Shown in pieces: positions 45,668 to 56,404 of a DNA stretch of 64,000 nucleotides (its first letter is position 1; the number at the start of each line of letters is the position of its first letter). Both the position numbers and the translations under genes were made by a program. The stretch covers positions 718,101,867 to 718,165,866 of the forward strand of contig NC_081413.1 of NCBI RefSeq assembly GCF_030272615.1. Reading direction: 5' to 3'. The stretch is from Cryptomeria japonica. Lineage: Eukaryota; Streptophyta; Pinopsida; Cupressales; Cupressaceae. The notes under the pieces are model-generated. The model saw nothing but the letters and a program-made list of their open reading frames with translations, was not told the origin of the DNA and did not search any database.

Positions 45668-47112
45668 TTACTGATAATGTTTTGCAAAGAGACTCGTAAA
45701 GAGGGTAGCTTGACCTCAATACGCAAGATGGCTTTAGCACCATAGACAAGTGAATAGGGTGTGGCTCTTGTGGGTGTGCGAACACTTGTGCGGTAGGCCC
45801 AAAGTGCAGGATTAAGTTGGATATGCCAATTATGGCCAGCATCGTCGACTGTCTTTTTTAGGATTTTAAGGATTGTCTTATTAGATGCCTTAGCTTGACC
45901 ATTACCTTGGGGGTAATATGGCATGGAGAAATGATGAGAAATATGGAAGCGGTCACAAAGTTCATGAACATCCTGATTTTTGAAGGGGCGCCCGTTATCA
46001 GTGATAATGGAAAAATAAATAACGTATCGGCAAATGATATAGTTGAGGATGAACGTAGCAATCTGTTTTCCAGTGACTTGTGTGAGAGGCATGGCTTCAA
46101 TCCATTTTGTGAAATATTCTATGGCAGTGATAATGAATTTATGATCATTGGAAGAAGGAGGGTGAATCTTGCCTATGAGATTGAGTCCCCACTGACAAAA
46201 GGGCCAAGGAGACGCAATTGGTTGAAGTTCTTGCACTGGCGCATGTATGAGGTCTCCATGAATTTGATATTGCTTACATTTCTTGACAAACTGATATGAG
46301 TCCTTTTCCATATTGGGCTAGTAATATCTAGTCCTGATGAGTTTCTTGGCTAAGGTAGGACCACTAGCATGTGGACCACATATCCCTTCATGTACTTCAC
46401 GTAACACAATCTGAGCTTCATCACTTTCTAAACATCTAAGTAGAGTGCCATCTAGACCTCGCTGGTATAGGATATTAGCTAAAATGACATATCAAGAGGA
46501 TTGGCGAATGAAAGTGTGACGTTGGTTATTGGATAAATCATGAGGTAGGGTATTGTCACGAAGGTATGTGAAAATGGAACCATATAACTGGGACTCAGGA
46601 CTGACTACACATATCATCTCAGTAGGAACAATATCATATGAAGGAACCAAAAGGTTATCCACCAAGAACTCATAGCAGGTCTCATTTGGAGGTAGATTGA
46701 TCAGTGAAGCAATTGTAGCCATGGCATCTGCGGCTCGATTCTGCTCTCTTGGTATCTGCTCAAAATCCATCTTTGTGAAGTGTTGTTTCAGGTCATCCAC
46801 CATTTATTTGTAAGGCATTAATTTTTCATCTTTTGTTTGATAATCATCAGTTGCTTGACGGATTACAAGTTGAGAGTCCCCAAAAACACGAAGTTCCTGG
46901 ATCTTCCACTGAACTGCAATCTATAATCTAGTTGTTAATGCCTCATATTCTGCTATATTGTTAGTGCAAGGAAATGATAAGCGTTATGACTTTGGTATAG
47001 AATCCCCTTGAGGAGTTATAAAGAGGATGCCAGCTCCTGCCCCATTCTATGTGTATGAGTCGTCGAAGTATAGTTGCCATGGCATTGCATGTGACATTGT
47101 TAAAATGGATTC
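45668..47112 (-). pseudogene. Duplicated RNase H-integrase fragment of element 2 inside element 3
   Basis: A 1.44-kb copy of 35681-37126, about 3-5 percent diverged in sampled stretches. It starts beside the 5' LTR of element 3 and breaks inside integrase after LQNIIS, where the left copy reads on to the normal C-terminus. Like the left copy it has WGLNLIGKIHP and NGQAKASNK, so the loss of two catalytic residues predates the duplication. It replaces the PBS and leader start of element 3. Confidence 0.88.
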
Positions 47113-48401
47113 TGTAGCTACAAAATCGGAAATCATCAAAGCAAATATCAAATACTAATCTTAGCTCAATCACAAAAGCTCATTGCAATGATCAATCCTA
47201 AAAACACTCAATAAAGACATGAAAATGAAACATTCAAAACTAAAGACCATGCAAACCAAATGTAGATCTGAATGCTTCCTTCATGCGGCTCCATTATCCT
47301 TCTTTCTTCTCCAAATAGCTTTGTTGTGGATCTCACCTACTAGTGCATGATTATGATATGAAAGCAAGTAGACAAGATGATTGCTCACGAGTACTCGAAG
47401 TGTGATTGATTCGAGAAAGTGATTATTCTCATTATCATTCTCATTCTCATTAGTTGGGATTGAAGAAATTCATCCAATTTATAGAGAAATTGGAGAAAAA
47501 GATCAAATTAGCATGATTCAATTCAAATAGAAATTGCAAATCAAAAATGTCAATTATGACAATTTATGACAAATTATGCACTTTCTATGCAAAATTTGAT
47601 TGATTGATAATTCATGACAATTTATGACAAATTTCTATGTCAAGAATTGATTGATTGTCAATTATGACAAATTATGACAAATTTCTATGTCATTCCCATG
47701 AAATTAGGAATTAGAAAATAGAAAATTAGAAAATTGATGGAAATTAGGAAATTAGAAATTGATGGAAATTAGGAAATAAGGAATTAGGTAAATTAATTAA
47801 TAATTTGTCATTTATTAATTAATTCACAAAAAGAGGAATAATTAGCCAATTAAATGAACATTTAATTGCGATGAGAAGACTTAGGATAAATAAATAATTT
47901 ATTAATCCTAGAGAGAGAAATGACAAACAAGGTTAAATGATTAAATCATGAAACCCTAAAAGATGAATTAGCAATGCAAAGATGACAATTAGGTCTTGAT
48001 GAAAGATAATTGATATCGATTTGATTCTGATTAACAAAGGACCAATGTGATAAATGATTTGATTGATAAATGCACCAAGAAACAATGACAAATTGATCCA
48101 AATTGACATGATTGAAGAGGACAAGGATCAATGACAAATCGATCGTAAAACGACGAGATTGACAAATTGATAAGAGATTGACAAGATCGACCAAAATCAT
48201 GATTAAGATTGTTATCAACGAGACCAAATTTGAAAGCGAGACAAATGAAGAATGCAGAAGAAAGACTCGATGCTCGCAAATGATAAAGACCAAGTGTGTG
48301 ACATAGGAGGAATGTTAATGCGATGCAAAAACCTAAAATGAGGCAATGCGCAAATGTTAAAGTATGACTCCGCAAGCATTGACCATTTTTAGACATCTAC
48401 A
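47113..48401 (-). repeat. Element 3 5' LTR
   Basis: It is 1289 bp and matches 37127-38416. On the - strand it starts TGTAGATGTC at 48401 and ends CTACA at 47113. No PBS follows it. The next sequence is the copied element 2 fragment with the same gattc junction as at 37122. Confidence 0.88.
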
Positions 48402-49794
48402 GATTGATCTGGAAATTCTGAACTTAGAGGAACATCATCTATCATGGGGGCATCTGCTAATTGATCTACGATGGCTTGTCCTTTTATTGCTTTTCTGTCC
48501 ACATACTCAATGTCGATTTCACTCAGGATCATGACCCATTTTGCTAGTCGCCTAGTAAGTGTTGCTTTATTGAGAAGGTATTTCAATGGATCGATTCTTG
48601 CAACCAACTTAGTCTTATGAGTGAGCATGTAATATCGTAATTTCTATGAAGCAAAGACCATGGTGAGACATGCACGTTCAATTGGTGTGTAGTTTAGCTC
48701 ATATCCCACCAATGTGCGACTGATATAGTATACTAATTTTTCCTTGCCCTCAGCAATTTGTTGTGCTAAGAGTGCCCCCAGTGCTGTTGGAGTAGCTGAT
48801 ATGTATAGCAACAGAGGTTGATCTGGAATTGGTGGCATTAGAATTGGCAGATTCAGAAGGTAATCTTTGAGTGTCTGGAAAGCCTGTTGACAGTTATCAT
48901 CCCATTTGAATTTGATGTTTTTATGTAGCAGGTGCTGAAAAGGATTACACTTATCTGCAAGTTGCGCTATGAATCTTCGTATGGACTGGAGTCTGCCTTG
49001 TAAAGATCGAAGTTGACTGATATTTCTTGGTGGTTGCATCTCCAGGATGGCCTTGACTTTTGCTGGATCAGCTTCGATTCCTCTTTTGGATACAATGAAT
49101 CCTAGGAGCTTCCCGGAGGTTACTCCAAAAACACATTTCTTGGGGTTTAATCTTACTTTGTATTTTTCCAACCGATCAAAGATGACTGAAAGTATGTCCA
49201 AATGTGTATTTCTGTCTATTGATTTGCCCAAGAGGTCATCGACATAATCTTCCACAGTTATGTGCATGAGATCATGAAAGATAGTAGTCATGGCTCTTTG
49301 ATATGTAGCACCTGCATTTTTTAGCCCGAAGGGCATGACATTCTAGAGAAAGTTCCCCAAGGACAAGTGAATGATATTTTGTGTTGATCCTCGGGCATGA
49401 TCTTTATTTGATTATAACCAGAGAATCCATCCATCAATGATAACATTTCATGACCTGCTGTGAGATCAATAATCAAGTCAATATTTGGTAATGGGAAGTC
49501 ATCCTTTGGACAAGCTTTGTTGATGTCTCTGAAATCTGTACATATTCTGATGCTGCAATCTGGTTTACTGACAAACACTAAGTTGGAGATCCATTCAGGA
49601 TAATCAATTGGGCATATGAATCTGACATCCAATAATTTCTCAAGTTCTGCTTTGACTAGTAATGCCACTTATGGAGGCATCTTTCTTAATTTCTGTTTCA
49701 CTGGTTTTGCCCCCGGTTTAACTGTCAAATGATGCATTACCAAATCTAGATCTAATCCAGGCATATCAGCATGTGACCAGGAAAAGTTGATTTG
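48402..49794 (-). pseudogene. pol: Element 2 reverse transcriptase and RNase H
   Basis: On the - strand the landmarks are ICTDFRDINKACPKDDFPLP and LSLMDGFSGYNQIKI (first catalytic Asp kept), then a frameshift near 49340. MPFGLKNAGATYQRAMTTIF, EDYVDDLLGKS (catalytic YVDD) and RNase H sequence (LVYYISRTLVGYELNY, LAKWVMILSEIDIEYVDRKA) follow. The frame ends where element 3 is inserted, at 48401. Confidence 0.9.
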
Positions 49795-50667
49795 TCATTC
49801 TTTGAAGAAACTTATGAATTTTGACCTTTCTGACTCCGTCAACGATTGAGCTAGGAATATGTTGTGTGGAACCTCTTCTGTACCAATGTTTGTTTTGATA
49901 GTCTCCTCTACCAACATGGATGAATTTTCCTCATATGATGCTGGGAGAATGTCGAGCCTTCCATCTTCAGGTGCCTCAGAGAGGTTTTCGCCCTTAGATA
50001 TGTCCTTTCTTTTTACTTTTTTGGGGTCTGATAGCGCCACAGTGTGGTTTTCACCATAAGACCCTTGGTTTGTTCTTATCTTCACATTTTTGCGACTGGA
50101 AGGTCCAACACCCTCACCAAAATATGCCACGCTATTGAGTTCTATAGTGTATCCTGCTTTATGGTCCCCAGGAGGAAGATCGTCTCATATGCCAAGATAG
50201 TCAATAAAAGCTTCATCATTTTGGAATGTGTCAAACTGTGCAGGTCCTTCATGATCCTAGTCAATGAGTTGGTGGTGAACAAGGGGAAGGCTTTTAATGT
50301 CTTCAAAGTTAGCGGGACTAAGAGTGAAGATGCAGTTATATTCAGGTATGTCAAGGTAATTATCGAGGTCATTGATGGCACTCTCCTCATCAGTCTCGAT
50401 CGCGAACGAATCCAACTTATCATTACTATTAGCGCATTCTAGGACAGGTGTTCTCATCCTATGTGATTTCAACCTAGAACCTTGAGATAAGGACTGTGTG
50501 GAATCCTCATGGGTTGTTTCTTGACCAACTTTGAACCTTTTATAAAATTCCTCCTCTTCTATGGGTTCATCTAGCTCTTTGAATGTCTTGGTGAGCTCGT
50601 AGTCACTAGAAGACTTGTCTGAACCCCATTCCCATTCGTTGGAGTCTGTGGAATAGCGACCTTCTTG
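49795..50667 (-). pseudogene. Acidic protease-RT linker (element 2)
   Basis: It is in the same frame as protease and RT. The block GENLSEAPEDGRLDILP and SLTESERSKFISFFKE match element 1 (9930-10127). Stops include a TAG where element 1 has Trp (LIDWDE versus LID-stop-D, near 50255). No catalytic motif is present. Confidence 0.72.
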
Positions 50668-51000
50668 TTAAATTGTGGCAGCTTTGATTTGTAAGGCTTC
50701 TTCTATCTTTTGAGTGTGGATCTTGGAAGCCAAGAAACCAAGTCCTTTCGAGCTTTCCTTTTTGAAAGTCAATTCAGGTTGTAAAGGTTCAATGATGCCT
50801 TCCTTTCGTAACCCAAGAGGGCTTTTTCCATCATACCCAAATTTTTGTAGGATCTTGAAACCTTTGCCATATTTCTCACATGGTAGACTGATGTGATCTT
50901 GTACATCATCTTCAATGTCTTTGTAAAGCATTTTGTATAAGTCTTCCTCTTCTAGTTCACCCCATCTTTGAAAGGTAGTAGGGTCCCATTCGAGTACCAT
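50668..51000 (-). pseudogene. G-patch-like segment (element 2)
   Basis: CEKYGKGFKILQKFGYDGK is followed by SPLGLRKEGI at about 50885-50795, the counterpart of the element 1 block. The order (protease, G-patch-like, linker, RT) is conserved. Confidence 0.65.
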
Positions 51001-51039
51001 GATGGATACTTGCTTGTTAGGATGTGGTCTTCCATATCA

Positions 51040-51854
51040 TTTTGGTGAACTCATGACTTGTTGTAAGTACATGGTCTAATTTAAAGTGTATTCCCCCATG
51101 CCCTTGTCCTGAAATTTGCCTTTAAGCTCACCTTGTTTTGATGTCGAAGGTTTTAATGACTCAGGATCAATGTATGTCGAAGAAGGAATAGCCTCGCGAT
51201 TACTGGGAATGATGGTCTCAGTTTTTGATCTTAGGTTATTGCAGTATATGAACGGATTAGGATCACTGTTAATTGTTACCTCCACTCCATTGTGAGGAAA
51301 CTTAATACATTGGTGATATGTAGATGGGACTGCCCTCATTTCATGAATCCAAGGACATCCTAGCAATATATTGTAAGTGAGATCTAGATCTAGGACTTGA
51401 CAAACCACATCCTTCATAACTGGCCCAATTCTGAGAGGTAAGGTGATTGTGCCCTTGGATGAACGCTCTTCATCATCATATGCCTTGATAGTGATTTGAT
51501 TTGTAGAATTCATAGCTTTATCAGAATATCCCAATTGTTTAATTGTGCTCAATGTACAAATGTTTAGACCAGCTCCTCCATCTATCAGGACTCATTTTAT
51601 TCAATGTTTGTGTATGAAGGCTTCAATGTGTAGTGGTGCATTATGTGGCTAACTTACAGAGGCATCGTCAACTTCTGTGAATGTAAGGGAGTGTGGAATG
51701 GAAAGGTATCCCACCATGGCTTGAAACTAGTCCACGTTTAGATCAGTAGGAACAACAGTTTCTCTCGAGATTTTGTCAAGAATGGATTTATGTGCGGGGG
51801 ATATGCGTAAAAGCTAAAGGATGGAGATGAGCGTGGGTGTTTTCCCTAATTGTT
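51040..51854 (-). pseudogene. Aspartic protease (element 2)
   Basis: The active site LIDGGAGLNICTL lies at about 51594-51556 and ILLGCPWIHEM at about 51370-51340. An approximate 1-nt shift near 51945 separates it from gag. Stops occur upstream of the active site near 51600 and 51730. It has the same DGGA form as element 1. Confidence 0.82.
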
Positions 51855-54086
51855 CTACAAGGTCATACTCAGGCTTGGTTGATGAAGATGGGGTGTTTTT
51901 AGCTGGAGCACCTTGCAAAGTGAATTTACCTCGGTGGGTTGTAACATGACATTCAGAGGTAGTTCGGAAGAAGATCCAACACCTTTTAGGACAATCTTGG
52001 GTCTCCAGGTAGAATTCTCAGGGTTTTTGTCCTTGATGATAATTGTAGAGACATAATTGTCCATCGAAATGTGATTGATAGTTGAATCATAGTTATAGGT
52101 TGCTCTGGTATAGTTGGTTTGGTCATCTGTGGCTTTAGCTTTTCCCTTGTCATGTTTTGGGAATGGTTTCTTAAACATCTCATGTTCTTGATTGGATGAG
52201 TGTCCTTCAATCTCAATGTCACCTCTATCAATAAGATCTTGTATGATGTTCTTCAATCAATGACAATTTCTTGTCTTATGACCCTTGCTCTTATGAAATT
52301 CACAATATTCATCATCATTCCACCAATTTGGTTTAACCTTTGGTTCATATGGAGGAAAATCTGGAACTGTGATTACTTTGTTTGCCACTAGCTTCTTGAA
52401 AATTGACTCAAGTGGTTCTCCCAATGGGGTGTACTTCCTTCGTGATCTGGAAGTTGTTTGAGTATTCACTTGATTGTTTGTAGAACTTGATCCTGAAAAA
52501 ATGAATTTGGGTCGCACTGTGTTGGCATCAACAACACCATCATTGACTGTGTTCTTGTTTTTATTCCAAAATCTTGGCTTGTCTTTTCCTTTAAAGTCAT
52601 CTTTGTTTTCCTTGAATATCTTAATGACTCCTTGTTCAATTAGGACCTTTTCTATCACTAAGCCTTTTTCAATGATGTCCTTGAAGGTAGAAAAACAAGC
52701 TTTCTTTAGATCATAGCCAATGTCTTTGTTAACATTTTGGGTGAACATCTCTACCATTTGTTTTTGTGGAATTTCATAAGAGCATCTGCTGGCTAGATTC
52801 CTCCATCTTTGTAAAAATGATGCAAAAGACTCTCCCTCTTTTTGCTTGGTGTTGCACAAAGTAGTGACTAATATGTCTGTCTCTATATTGTAGGAGAAAT
52901 GTTGAATAAATGCCTCTGGTAAGTCACCGCATGATTTAATTCCAGGTGGAAGTTGGGAGAACCATTCCATAGCTTGATCACCTAGGCTTTGTGGGAATAA
53001 TCTCATCAAATATGTCTCTTTTTCTGCTACCTCAATGCAAGCTGTGAAAAACTGTCTTATGTGTGCCTTAGGATCCCCTTTTCCTCTATACTTATCAAAC
53101 TTAGGCATCAGAAAGTGTGTAGGAAATGGAGGCATTGGAATGCTTTTGTCAAATGGATAAGGACATATGTCTCTCATTGTGTATGTTGGCTTCGGTGTAT
53201 TTATGTCCTCCATTTTCATTTGCAAATCCCTGATTTGTTGCTCCAAATTGCTCTTAGGTGGAGATCGTCTTCTTGGACCATACCCTATGCTTGAGGCACC
53301 AATTGGAGGAGAAGCATGTTGCATATATGGATGATATTGATCATACACATGTTCATATGGAGGAGGTCTATAGTGATGCTGTATATATGGACCACTTGGT
53401 ATAGATTCATGTTGAGGAATGCTATATCTATTTTGTCCATGTATACCATACTCTATAGGCATGTCATGTTCTAATGTGTTGCCCCCAAATTTGACATGGG
53501 GTTTCCTTGTGTCCAAATTTTGAGCATGCCTTTGAATATCCAATTGCTTTGGTGGTTGATCCTTAGCGTTGATATGTGATTGAGTATATTTCTTTGCATA
53601 AGACTTCCATAATGGTCTGCAAAGGTGAGTATCATATGCTTGACCATGTGTGTATGGGACCTCTAGTTTTTGAAACAAAGATGATGGTGATTCAGGTACC
53701 ATATGTGGTCCTCTATTGCCTCCACTATTAGGCCTTCTTTGATCCATGTTGGAGTGAGGTTGTTGCAAAGGCCTATGTTCCATTATTTGAGACATGTCAA
53801 AATCATGAAGTATCTTGGCTCCACTTTATGCCATCATTTGTAAGAAGTATCGTCTATCCCTCCTCATTATTTCCTCAACTAATCGATTGAAACGGGGATC
53901 CATAATGGATTCTTCCACATCTATTGAATGTACTGAAAAGTTGTCCATATCATCATTGTGTGTATCATTGTTGTTTGTAGTGTCCATGTTCTCAACATTT
54001 GGAATGTTTCTATAGGCATCCATGTTAGGTAATGTAGTATGATCAGAATTGAAAAAGATATCATTGTCATACTCATAAGAACTCAT
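51855..54086 (-). pseudogene. gag: gag polyprotein (element 2)
   Basis: One frame from ATG 54086 is interrupted by TAA 53826 and TGA 52257. The TGA lies where the sense codon would be CGA (RNCH-stop-LKNIIQ). The Gag core (FDKYRGKGDPKAHIRQF, LMRLFPQSLGDQAMEWF) is near 53100-52950. The zinc-knuckle variant CEFHKSKGHKTRNC (CX2HX4HX4C) is near 52310-52265. It is structurally parallel to gag of element 1. Confidence 0.88.
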
Positions 54087-54640
54087 GTTTGCAGACTCTT
54101 GAGCCTCTTTAGTTTCTCTCCTATATTTTTATGAATGAGTTTCAACCATGAACTAGGTCCTGACCAAGATGTGTGAGACTAGATGAAAATGGTAAAGGTA
54201 TGGAAGACCAAGAGTTGGATGGAATGTCAATGAATCTGAGGTGTACTTACAATGTCCAAAGTATAAGACCAAGTATGTATGTAGTAGAGTAGGTGTGACT
54301 TCCAAAGAGAGGATAGTTTCTCTTGATGAGGTAAGTTGACCTTGACTCTAAGTAAGACCAAATGAGACCCAAAGGTGATAGACCTTGATGAGCGACCAGT
54401 TAGAAAAGTGTTGTTGTATGTAGTGTGTTGACAAAGTATGATGAGGACAAGCAAGTGACCTTTTGACTCAAGTTTAGATAGATGTGAATGTAATGTGAGG
54501 TGTGAAGCAATGATGGACTGTGTGAGACTCAAAGACAGGTTGAATGCTAAATGAAACCTAGAGAAATAACCTAGGAAACTCAAGAATTCCGAAACTGACT
54601 GTGTTTATTTGCTGGACTGTAACAGTTTTTGTTTCTTTTT
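54087..54640 (-). other. Leader of element 2 before gag
   Basis: A 118-codon open frame at 54227-54583 (- strand) has no domain and no visible relative in element 1. I do not call it a gene. No other structure is seen. Confidence 0.4.
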
Positions 54641-54660
54641 TTTTTTTCAATTCTGATCAC

Positions 54661-54822
54661 AGACGCGATTTCTTGACACAGACGTGGTTCTGTTTAACAC
54701 TGACACGTTTCTAAGATTTTTGTAAAATGCACTATTGATTCTGGAAACACAGATGCGTTTCTGCCCTTCACAGACGTAGTTATACAACACAGACACTATT
54801 ATGTCTGACACATATGCGTTTC
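54661..54822 (-). repeat. CGCGTCTGTG motif array, gag side 1 (element 2)
   Basis: On the + strand agacgc and variants are at 54661, 54680, 54701, 54751, 54772, 54791 and 54812, with steps of 19-21 bp and one gap. On the - strand it is in the same sense as gag. Confidence 0.82.
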
Positions 54823-55089
54823 TGCAAAATTTGTGCAATTTTTTCCAATCTATGAAGTTGTTTTGTTGTGACCAAATCTGACTGTTTGACTATTTTTCAT
54901 GACAAGAGGGCACAGTGTTGATGAAGACCCAATGTTTTCAAGTGTCTAAACTCAAAATGACTCCAAGAAAAGTGTGTTGTTTGATGTAAATGTTTTACAT
55001 ACACTTGAAGACACAAAAGACACAATGTTTTGTTGTTTGGTCTTCAATGTTTGAATGTTTAAAATAAGTCAAGCACAATTCTTATGGCT

Positions 55090-55660
55090 GGCCAAGACAA
55101 TAGTTGTTGATCCCACATGAGGTTTTACCCCCGAGGCTACGCTATTCAGAGCGGATACTTAGATGCTTGACCTCACTGGCTCCACCCTCGGCACTCACTT
55201 CTTGGGTCAGCCAAGCATCAGTTCCCATGAAAACTCCCTGTGGTGAACTTTGTATCTCTACTAAGAACCATATGTGTGTGGGCCACTACCAGAGGTTCGA
55301 CCTCCTGCCTCAACAACTAGAAGGATTTGGGCTTCTAAAAAAAAAGGTGCTAGTAAGGGCATCCGCTCATGTGGCCATACATGCGGCACTTTGAGCTCTG
55401 TAAATACAGAAGGCTCCCAGCCGGTAGGGGTTACGCCCTACAAATGATCAAATAAATTTGATCAAACGGGTTTATGGGGAGACATAGTGTCGGTATGAAC
55501 TAATCAGCACACGTTATTCATAGTTTTCACCATGAATACAGTTATTTATAGTGGTTTGGAAGAAGATGGCTTTTCTTTTGCTACCACTTGGGTCATTCTC
55601 TTCTCACTAGTAGTCCTAATGACCACACGAGAAGACGAACCCTCTAAAGATTAAACAAAA
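55090..55660 (-). other. Conserved leader block of element 2
   Basis: The block aligns in order with 44620-45170 of element 3. It includes cagccaagcatcagt, the tggtgaacttt region, caactagaagga and, on the - strand, gaagagaatgacccaagtgg. No coding function is seen. Confidence 0.65.
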
Positions 55661-56040
55661 AGAGCCTATTGCTCAAGACACAAAAGACAATGATTCAATT
55701 TTTAGTGCACCAATTGAAGTGTTTGCTAGTCTATGAAAACAAGGCACACAATAAAAATCCAAAAACCCTTGCCAAGGACCTACAACAAAGATTTGTTAGT
55801 AGTTTGGATTTGTTTCAAATAATCACCCCTTCCTCCAAGCACACAAGTTAGGTAAATTTTAAATCCAAAAGACTTTGTGAAAATAGGGTCCTTCAACAAA
55901 ATGATTTTGCTTTCAAGACAAGCTGCACCAATTTCATTAGCTAGATCTGAAAATGTTAGCTCAAAATAAACCAGATCTGAAACCTTAAATGCAAAACCCA
56001 AAACTAAATCAATAACTCAAAATTTGAAACTGGTGCACAC
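55661..56040. other. Leader spacer of element 2
   Basis: The sequence is A-rich on the + strand with repeated aatccaaa and agatctgaaa words. No gene or regular repeat is seen. Confidence 0.4.
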
Positions 56041-56295
56041 AAACGTGATTACCTTAGACACAGACACAACTTTGTGACGTAGACGCGGTTCTGTGAGACA
56101 CAGACGCATCTCCAAAACCCAGACGTGACTTCTGGACACAGACGCATCTAAAAACACTGCAGACGCACCTTAGGAACACAAATGCGGTTTCCGAAATCTG
56201 CAAAATAAAATACTGTCGATAACATAGATGCGGTTCTTGATGTCGCAGACACGCCAGAAAATCAAAAATGCGATCCGAAATTACACAGACGCGAA
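56041..56295 (-). repeat. CGCGTCTGTG motif array, gag side 2 (element 2)
   Basis: On the + strand motif starts are 56041, 56062, 56081, 56102, 56121, 56140, 56161, 56180, then 56226, 56247, 56266 and 56287. The steps are 19 or 21 and mostly alternate. Its partner of opposite polarity is at 30833-31082. Confidence 0.88.
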
Positions 56296-56383
56296 AATAT
56301 CAAAATGTTGTCGAAAATGTCATATCTGCAACTTCAAAACACAAAATCTGCCACAAGGATGTTAAATGCAAAAAGGGACAAGA

Positions 56384-56404
56384 GTCCCACCAGGTGTGCC
56401 AAAA
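56384..56404 (-). other. Element 2 primer binding site
   Basis: On the - strand the LTR end TATACA is followed by ttt and TGGCACACCTGGTGGGAC. Offset and form parallel the PBS of element 1. The primer tRNA is not identified. Confidence 0.65.

Larger units (their letters stand above)
37127..48401 (-). mobile_element. Element 3: non-autonomous gypsy-related LTR element nested in element 2
   Basis: The LTRs at 37127-38416 and 47113-48401 (1290 and 1289 bp) start TGTAGATGTC on the - strand at the right copy. The outer flanks gattc (37122-37126) and gattg (48402-48406) fit a target duplication with one change, inside the element 2 second RNase H. It has the PPT and post-integrase motif typical of elements 1 and 2 and a related leader. 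It has no RT, integrase or protease of its own and no PMD ORF. A copied piece of element 2 lies just inside its 5' LTR and removes the PBS. Confidence 0.8.

Noticed and set aside
35681-48401. Element 3 with 2.7-kb LTRs that include the RNase H-integrase fragment
   Set aside because: The left copy is continuous with the element 2 integrase to its normal end, the PPT, TG/CA ends and flanking pentamers fit 1.29-kb LTRs, and the fragment starts exactly at the insertion site.
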